Source: a bacterium (GTDB lineage: Bacteria > Babelota > Babeliae > Babelales > RVW-14). Taken from it: a DNA stretch of 64,000 bases. The stretch spans positions 1,387,128 through 1,451,127 of the forward strand of contig CP064957.1 in the NCBI GenBank assembly GCA_016699045.1. Direction: 5' to 3'. The position numbers and the translations under genes were made by a program. The notes below the pieces were generated by a model. That model was not told where the DNA came from. It saw only the letters and a program-made list of their open reading frames with translations, and searched no databases. This document shows, one piece after another, positions 59,001-64,000 of this stretch; positions within the stretch are counted from its first letter, which is position 1, and each line of letters begins with the position of its first letter.

Positions 59001-60143
59001 TTATCCTTTTATCAACGTAATAGTAGATCCATAAGCGTGGCGTGTGGTGGGATCAAAATTCACGATAAAGCCGCCGCAATTATAATCATGCATGGTTTCG
59101 ATCTGACTTATGATTTTTTCTTTGGTGACTGGCCCATCTATTTTTTTGAGTGCTTCCACGATGATTGCTGCGCTGAGATAGTACGTAAACGAAAGAATAT
59201 TTGGGGTTTCGTTTGGTAGGTATTTTTTTAAATCTTCGCGGTATTGTTGCGCGATGCGTATTTGGCTGGTGACTGGGTCTGGTATGGCTGACGTATAATA
59301 AAAATCAACGCCTTTTGATCGTAAAATGTTGCCGACAAATAACGTTGAATCAATACCAAAAAATTTTGTTGCGTAGTGTCCACATTCGAAAAAATGATTA
59401 ATTAAGCGAACGGTTGGCATGCTGGTTGCAAGACAAATAACTACTTTAGGATCAGATTTTATGAGTTGATTTGCCGCGGCAACAATGTTCATAGTAAAGC
59501 GGTTGTATGAGGACGTAGAGACAGCTGTAAGGCCATTTTTGTTAAGTAACGCAACTAAATCATCTTTGGCGCTGGTTGAAAAATCATCATCAGCATAAAA
59601 AATGGCAATCTTTTTTTGCTTAAGATTGTTGACGATATGATCGACGAGCGCTTTGATTTGTGGTTCCAAAAGGCCTGGGCCGTTAATAACGCTGCTAAGA
59701 TTTTGATTTCGCAGGAGTTCATCGCTGCCCCAGGGGAAAAATAAAGCGATATCACGTGCTTCAATTTGAGGTAAAAGTTTTAAAATGCTGCGCATACCCA
59801 TTGAGCCTAAAAACATAGAAATTCCCTGATTGCAGAGCAATGCAACGTTATGGGCAGTTTGTTGAGGGTCGCCGTTATCGTCCAGGCTTTCAAGGCGCAG
59901 TTGGTTGCCGTTTACCCCTCCTCGCTCATTGGTCGCATGAAAACAAAGTGTGATGGCTTTTTTTATGCTGGTTCCATAAAGCCCCAAAGAACCAGAAAAT
60001 GTGCCAGATTGCCCAAAAACAATCTCTTTGTGGAGGGTAGGCGGTGTTTGAGCAATGAGTTGGTGTGCTAAGAAGATTCCTGCCCAGTTGGCGGTGAGTA
60101 GCAACAATGCCTTAAAAAATAGTTGTGAGTTTATCATTTTCAC
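59001..60143 (-). CDS. Type I periplasmic binding protein (LivJ-like)
   Basis: 380 residues. A signal or anchor segment (~1-30), then IVFGQSGTFSGSLGLYGTSI, NERGGVNGNQLRLESLDDNG, LFFPWGSDELLR and KIAIFYADDDFSTSAKDDL, the usual blocks of branched-chain amino acid/amide receptors (Peripla_BP_6). No ABC permease or ATPase lies nearby. The next gene, 3 nt away, is the channel homolog, so this receptor may present a ligand to it instead of feeding a transporter. The ligand is unknown. Confidence 0.88.
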   Translation of the reverse strand: MKMINSQLFFKALLLLTANWAGIFLAHQLIAQTPPTLHKEIVFGQSGTFSGSLGLYGTSIKKAITLCFHATNERGGVNGNQLRLESLDDNGDPQQTAHNVALLCNQGISMFLGSMGMRSILKLLPQIEARDIALFFPWGSDELLRNQNLSSVINGPGLLEPQIKALVDHIVNNLKQKKIAIFYADDDFSTSAKDDLVALLNKNGLTAVSTSSYNRFTMNIVAAANQLIKSDPKVVICLATSMPTVRLINHFFECGHYATKFFGIDSTLFVGNILRSKGVDFYYTSAIPDPVTSQIRIAQQYREDLKKYLPNETPNILSFTYYLSAAIIVEALKKIDGPVTKEKIISQIETMHDYNCGGFIVNFDPTTRHAYGSTITLIKG

Positions 60144-60288
60144 GGCTTAAATCCTTTAAAAATAAGGGAATTCTGCTCTTTTAAGCCCAGCTTTTGACAG
60201 GGTTCTTAGCCATTGATAAGCTGGTTTTATTACTCCTATTTTCTTTTGGGGGGGGCAGCGTATCGATTCTGATTGCTACCCCTCTTTT

Positions 60289-60495
60289 TTATTTCTTGCG
60301 TTTATGGTTATTATTGCCTTTGAAAATCCAATAAATAACGCCGCCAAGAGCTGCAACAATTGCTATTGCTACAAGAGCTTTAAGAATGAGTGCTCCCAAA
60401 ATCATGGTATAAATTGATTTGAAAACTCCGCCAACGGTGCCTTGCGCTCCTTCTGAAATACTTTCGAGTGGTTTTCCCAAGAGTGAAAGTAGCAT
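60289..60495 (-). CDS. Small membrane protein, unknown
   Basis: 68 residues: an amphipathic start (LLGKPLESISEGAQGTVGGV), one hydrophobic helix of about 30 residues (ILGALILKALVAIAIVAALG, then GVIYWIF) and a basic end (KGNNNHKRKK). A GGAGA ribosome site stands upstream. The family is not recognised. Confidence 0.7.
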   Translation of the reverse strand: MLLSLLGKPLESISEGAQGTVGGVFKSIYTMILGALILKALVAIAIVAALGGVIYWIFKGNNNHKRKK

Positions 60496-60597
60496 ATAAA
60501 ATCTCCTTTTTTGATTTTTAGGTCTTTAAGTGAGAGCCTAACTTTATTGATTTCTTAAAATCAATTGTTCAAAAAAAGAGAGGAGCTGTGTCGCCAG

Positions 60598-63318
60598 CTA
60601 GCCTCGTTCTTCAATGTGAACATGAGAACCGCTTGGTCCTTTTTCCACAATGAAATGAACGGGAAAATTATCTTTAAATTCTGGTAGATGTGAAACAATG
60701 ATAATGCGTGAAAAGTCATGTTGAATGGCGTGAATGGCATTCATCAAGCGTGCTAGGCCTTCGTCGTCCTGCGATCCAAAGCCTTCGTCGATAATCAGAG
60801 TTTGAAGCGCGGTTCCGGCACGACGTGCGAGCAATTTTGAAATGGCGATGCGCAAAGCAAAATCGATCCGAAAAGCTTCCCCGCCCGAAAACATTTCGTA
60901 CGGTCGCATGCCAACCGCATCAGAAATTTTTATGACGAGTGTTTCTTTAACCCCGCCACTTTTTAAATCATGCAAAGATTCTATGAAAATTTGTGATTGA
61001 TTATTGGTTAGCTGTCCAAGAATGTTGTTTGCTTCCTCTTCAATTTCAGGAATAGCTTCTTCGATCAGAAGTGCTTGAATCCCATTTTTGCTAAATGCCT
61101 GCGCGATGGTTTGATAGTCATCTCGCTCGTCTTCAAGTTTTTGTAATTGTAAAATGCTTTCGAAGTGTTCTTTTTTGACCTTTTCAAGTCTGCTCAACTC
61201 ATTTTCTAAACGACCAAGAGATTGAAGGAATTTTTCTTTTTCGTGAGAAAGATTGGCTATTTGTTGTGTTAATCTAGCAATCGCAGTACTGGTTGCCAGT
61301 GCTGTTTGTGGATTAAAGGCAAGTTGCTTGAGGTGTTGTGTAAGCGTCGTCATCTGTTGGTTGTCTTCTTTGAGCTCTCGACACAGGTTTATAATTCGTT
61401 CCTTGCGTCCTTCTTGTTTGCCGAGTTCGTGCTGTGTAGCTTGTATTTGCTGGCAGGCTGCTTCAATTTTTTTGAGCGCATCCTGAAGCTGGGCATACGC
61501 ATTTTGGTCAAGAGCTGTTTGCTCTTTTTCAAGACTTAATTTTTTGATTTCTTGTGCTAAGCGTTCAAGTTCTTTTGCTTGAGGGTTGTTGCTGCCAAAG
61601 GCTTTTTCTTGTTCTTGATACGTTTGGGATAGTTTGGCACATTCTTCTTCTTGCTTTATTTGTTGTTGCTGAAGCTGTGCGAGTGCTTGATTGAGAGTCG
61701 TACATTCGTTGATAAGTTGTGTTTCTTTTTTTACGAGTTCGTCGTATTGCGCTTGTAGCTGAGTAAATTGCTCAGATTGTGCTGTCGCGTGCTGTACCTG
61801 TTCATGCTGTGTGAGCAAGAGCTGTTTAAGCTTTTGGATAATACTTGAAATGCGGGTAAGTCGATGTTTCAAGAAATCATCTTCTTTACTAAATTGCAGG
61901 CTTAAAAACTGTTTACGTTTGGCGGTTAAAATTTGTAAACACAGTGGGCAGGACGGGCTGGTGGTATCATCGACGGCCTTTTTTTTATGATCAAGGTCTG
62001 TGATGGTATTTTTAGCGTAATTGCCTTGCTGAATAAGCGTGTTATAAAACGTGCGACGTTTATCAAATTGAGATTTAAGCGCCTGAAAATCTTTAATAAA
62101 CGTTTGCTTGGTAGTCAGTTTTTCTGTGTAAAGTACGATTTGTTTCGTTGTTTGTTCCAGGCTTACTTTTTTATCAAGAGCTTCTTGTTGCTTGAGTGTC
62201 AGTTGTGTGGTGATATGTTTTTTTTCAAGCTCGGCTTGCTCGTGGGTGCGTCGTAGGTTTTGTAAGGTTTTTTCTTGTTCTTGTTGCCATGTCAGCGCCG
62301 TCTTTTGATAGTGCTCTTTTTTATGCAAAATGATTTCATGCAAATTCAACGCAGCTTGTTGTTGAACAATAAAGATCTTTTCTTGATCGCGCAAGCGTTG
62401 CTTTTCTGTTTCTAATTTTTGGATATCGGGAAGGTGGAGCGCATTGCGATGCACCTGTTGCCAAGCGGCTTTTAGTTCAAGAAGGGATGTTTTTTTTTGA
62501 ATTGTTTTTTTATCGAGCGTTTCTTTTTGTTGTTGTAAAAAGTTGTAGTGGCGCTGTTGATCAAGTAACAATTGTTCCTGTTGTTGGAGCGTGCCCAGTT
62601 GCTTGCCTTGGTGCTCGAGTTCACTGGTGAGCGTGACGAGATTTTTTTTGGTATCGAGAGTTGTTTGTTCAATAGTGGGTTTTTGTTCAAGTTCTTGAAT
62701 ATTTTGAGTCTGAATTTTCTGAATAAATTTAACGTCGTCGTTTAATTTTTTTGCCTTTTCTAGTGCCGCTTGTTGTAAAACATCGTATTTACTTAAGCCA
62801 AGAATATTGGCTAAAATTTGTTTGCGTTCTTTGGGTGTTTTTTTTGAAAATTCATTCGACTGATTTTGGCGTAAAAATGCTGAGTTCAAAAAAGTATCAA
62901 AATCGAGGCCGATAGTCGTATCAATTTTGTCTTGTGTTTGTTTAATTGTTTTGTCGGTTAACGAAACAAAGCGTTGCGTACGTTCTTCAAAAACTTCAAA
63001 GTCGAGTGCGGTGTACGGCTTGCCATAGGTTTTGGCAAATTCACGGCGTACGTGATAGCGTTTGTTGTCCAATTCAAATTCAAAACTGACCATCATACGG
63101 CTTTGGCCCAAGCGTAACAAACCATCATCGGCTTTAATAGCGCCGGCGACTTTGCGTGCTTGCCCCCAAATTGCCCAGGTCATGGCGTCTAGCAAGGCAG
63201 ATTTGCCATACCCATTTTTGCCTGAAAGACAAATGAGGGAATAATCTTTAAAATCAATTTCCTCGGCGGTATCGCCGTAGCATAAAAAGTTTTTGAGTGT
63301 CAGCTTGCGAGGGATCAT
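60598..63318 (-). CDS. sbcC: SbcC-like nuclease subunit (Rad50/SMC family ATPase)
   Basis: 906 residues. Walker A GKNGYGKS at 33-40, the Q-loop-side motif FLRQNQSNEFSK, long coiled coils (~185-450 and ~480-740) meeting at a zinc hook Cys457-Pro-Leu-Cys460, then the C-terminal half: ABC signature FSGGEAFRIDFALR, Walker B LIIDEGFGSQDDEG and the switch His in VSHLPEFKD. With SbcD it opens hairpins and double-strand ends in DNA repair. SbcD is not in the window, although the two are usually adjacent. Confidence 0.93.
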   Translation of the reverse strand: MIPRKLTLKNFLCYGDTAEEIDFKDYSLICLSGKNGYGKSALLDAMTWAIWGQARKVAGAIKADDGLLRLGQSRMMVSFEFELDNKRYHVRREFAKTYGKPYTALDFEVFEERTQRFVSLTDKTIKQTQDKIDTTIGLDFDTFLNSAFLRQNQSNEFSKKTPKERKQILANILGLSKYDVLQQAALEKAKKLNDDVKFIQKIQTQNIQELEQKPTIEQTTLDTKKNLVTLTSELEHQGKQLGTLQQQEQLLLDQQRHYNFLQQQKETLDKKTIQKKTSLLELKAAWQQVHRNALHLPDIQKLETEKQRLRDQEKIFIVQQQAALNLHEIILHKKEHYQKTALTWQQEQEKTLQNLRRTHEQAELEKKHITTQLTLKQQEALDKKVSLEQTTKQIVLYTEKLTTKQTFIKDFQALKSQFDKRRTFYNTLIQQGNYAKNTITDLDHKKKAVDDTTSPSCPLCLQILTAKRKQFLSLQFSKEDDFLKHRLTRISSIIQKLKQLLLTQHEQVQHATAQSEQFTQLQAQYDELVKKETQLINECTTLNQALAQLQQQQIKQEEECAKLSQTYQEQEKAFGSNNPQAKELERLAQEIKKLSLEKEQTALDQNAYAQLQDALKKIEAACQQIQATQHELGKQEGRKERIINLCRELKEDNQQMTTLTQHLKQLAFNPQTALATSTAIARLTQQIANLSHEKEKFLQSLGRLENELSRLEKVKKEHFESILQLQKLEDERDDYQTIAQAFSKNGIQALLIEEAIPEIEEEANNILGQLTNNQSQIFIESLHDLKSGGVKETLVIKISDAVGMRPYEMFSGGEAFRIDFALRIAISKLLARRAGTALQTLIIDEGFGSQDDEGLARLMNAIHAIQHDFSRIIIVSHLPEFKDNFPVHFIVEKGPSGSHVHIEERG

Positions 63319-63412
63319 GTCGTAAGTCCTTTAAATTGTTCTAGTGCAAGGATATACTAAGAAAAGCTGATGAACAAGTAGTGGGTCTTAAAAAAAGAGT
63401 AATCGAGAGAGT

Positions 63413-64000
63413 ATGTTTGATAAACGTTCTATGCGACATTTTGATTGGATTAATTTTATCGTGACAGTGGTACTATTAGGAATAGGTCTTTTGTTTGTTT
63501 TCAGTTCGACGTACCAAGTTGAAAAACCTTTTTCACCATTTTTTAAAAAGCAGTTTTTTGGGGTGATTTCTGGTCTTGTTATTTACGCAGGCATGTGCTT
63601 GGCTGATTTGCGTAAAATACTACAGGTTGGTTATTTTGCTTATTTTGGGATTTTATTATTGCTGATGTACACCGTTGTTGGTGGTTGGGTAGGTATGGGT
63701 GCACAGCGTTGGATATCGCTCTATCTTTTCCGCTTTCAGCCTTCAGAGCTTGCAAAGCTAGTATTTCCCTTATTTGTGGCATACTGTTTTACTGAATTTA
63801 ACAATGTCGCACGCGATGATGGGCAGCGGTATATGATGCAGCAGTTCTGGTATCCGCTTTCAATTTTGTTCCTGAGTTTTATCTTAATTTCTCGCCAGCC
63901 TGATCTTGGCACGGCGCTTATTGTTTTGTTTTCAGGATTAATGCTGTTTTGGTTTATTGGTATACCGCGCAAATTTTTTGTAATTGTGGCACTTGTTTCA
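63413..64000 (+). CDS. rodA: Rod-shape-determining protein RodA (SEDS glycosyltransferase), partial
   Basis: The first 196 residues; the gene runs off the right edge. ATG at 63413 with GAGAG upstream. Membrane helices from ~12 on; GMGAQRWISLYLFRFQPSEL and SRQPDLGTALIVLFSG are SEDS motifs. RodA polymerises peptidoglycan glycan strands with a class B PBP. FtsW is the alternative; YLFRFQPSELAKL leans to RodA. Its presence points to at least partial peptidoglycan synthesis. Divergent from sbcC, with 94 nt between. Confidence 0.9.
   Translation, partial: MFDKRSMRHFDWINFIVTVVLLGIGLLFVFSSTYQVEKPFSPFFKKQFFGVISGLVIYAGMCLADLRKILQVGYFAYFGILLLLMYTVVGGWVGMGAQRWISLYLFRFQPSELAKLVFPLFVAYCFTEFNNVARDDGQRYMMQQFWYPLSILFLSFILISRQPDLGTALIVLFSGLMLFWFIGIPRKFFVIVALVS

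Noticed and set aside
60252..60292. Hairpin with T-tract on the plus strand near the small membrane protein
   Set aside because: No plus-strand gene lies upstream and the stem has a mismatch, so I could not assign it as a terminator.

Overview
The window looks like a chromosome segment of a small-genome, host-dependent bacterium. My best guess is Candidatus Dependentiae (TM6). The assignment is an inference. It rests on two ATP/ADP-type nucleotide translocases side by side, a very large load of secreted ankyrin-repeat proteins, a standard bacterial housekeeping set (dnaX, rpsB, lon, sbcC, rodA, 4.5S RNA, tRNA-Ser) and low-GC DNA with many A/T tracts. TGA is used as a stop, so the code is the standard one.

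Left part (1-45.7 kb). The first 136 bases are the start of dnaX on the minus strand. From 322 to 44932 there is an unbroken minus-strand array of 63 ankyrin loci, numbered here ANK-1 to ANK-63 from left to right; transcription runs from ANK-63 towards ANK-1. Nearly every product starts with a short MNKK-type signal peptide, followed by 2 to about 10 ankyrin repeats (roughly 290 by eye). Six loci are damaged by frameshifts, stops or an IS5-family insertion. Two carry a C-terminal RING-type zinc finger (ANK-28, ANK-63), which suggests ubiquitin-ligase-like effectors. Genes are packed tightly, often with the upstream stop codon lying inside the next gene's start (ATGAATAA). Behind the array lie a frameshifted secreted-protein gene, the 4.5S SRP RNA gene and tRNA-Ser(GGA). 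The order tRNA-Ser, ffs, dnaX is, from memory, a conserved neighbourhood in other bacteria, so the array appears to have grown inside it.

Middle (46-53 kb). rpsB and two tandem nucleotide translocases are on the minus strand; lon is on the plus strand and ends at a shared terminator.

Right part (53-64 kb). Three paralogous secreted proteins of unknown family share a promoter motif. Next come a secreted PhyH-like 2-oxoglutarate/Fe(II) dioxygenase, then a two-gene unit encoding a type I periplasmic binding protein and what I read as a prokaryotic pentameric ligand-gated ion channel. A small membrane protein, the SMC-like nuclease subunit sbcC and the start of rodA complete the window.

Together the genes suggest a parasite or symbiont that imports host nucleotides, exports many protein-binding ankyrin effectors and may sense ligands at its surface.
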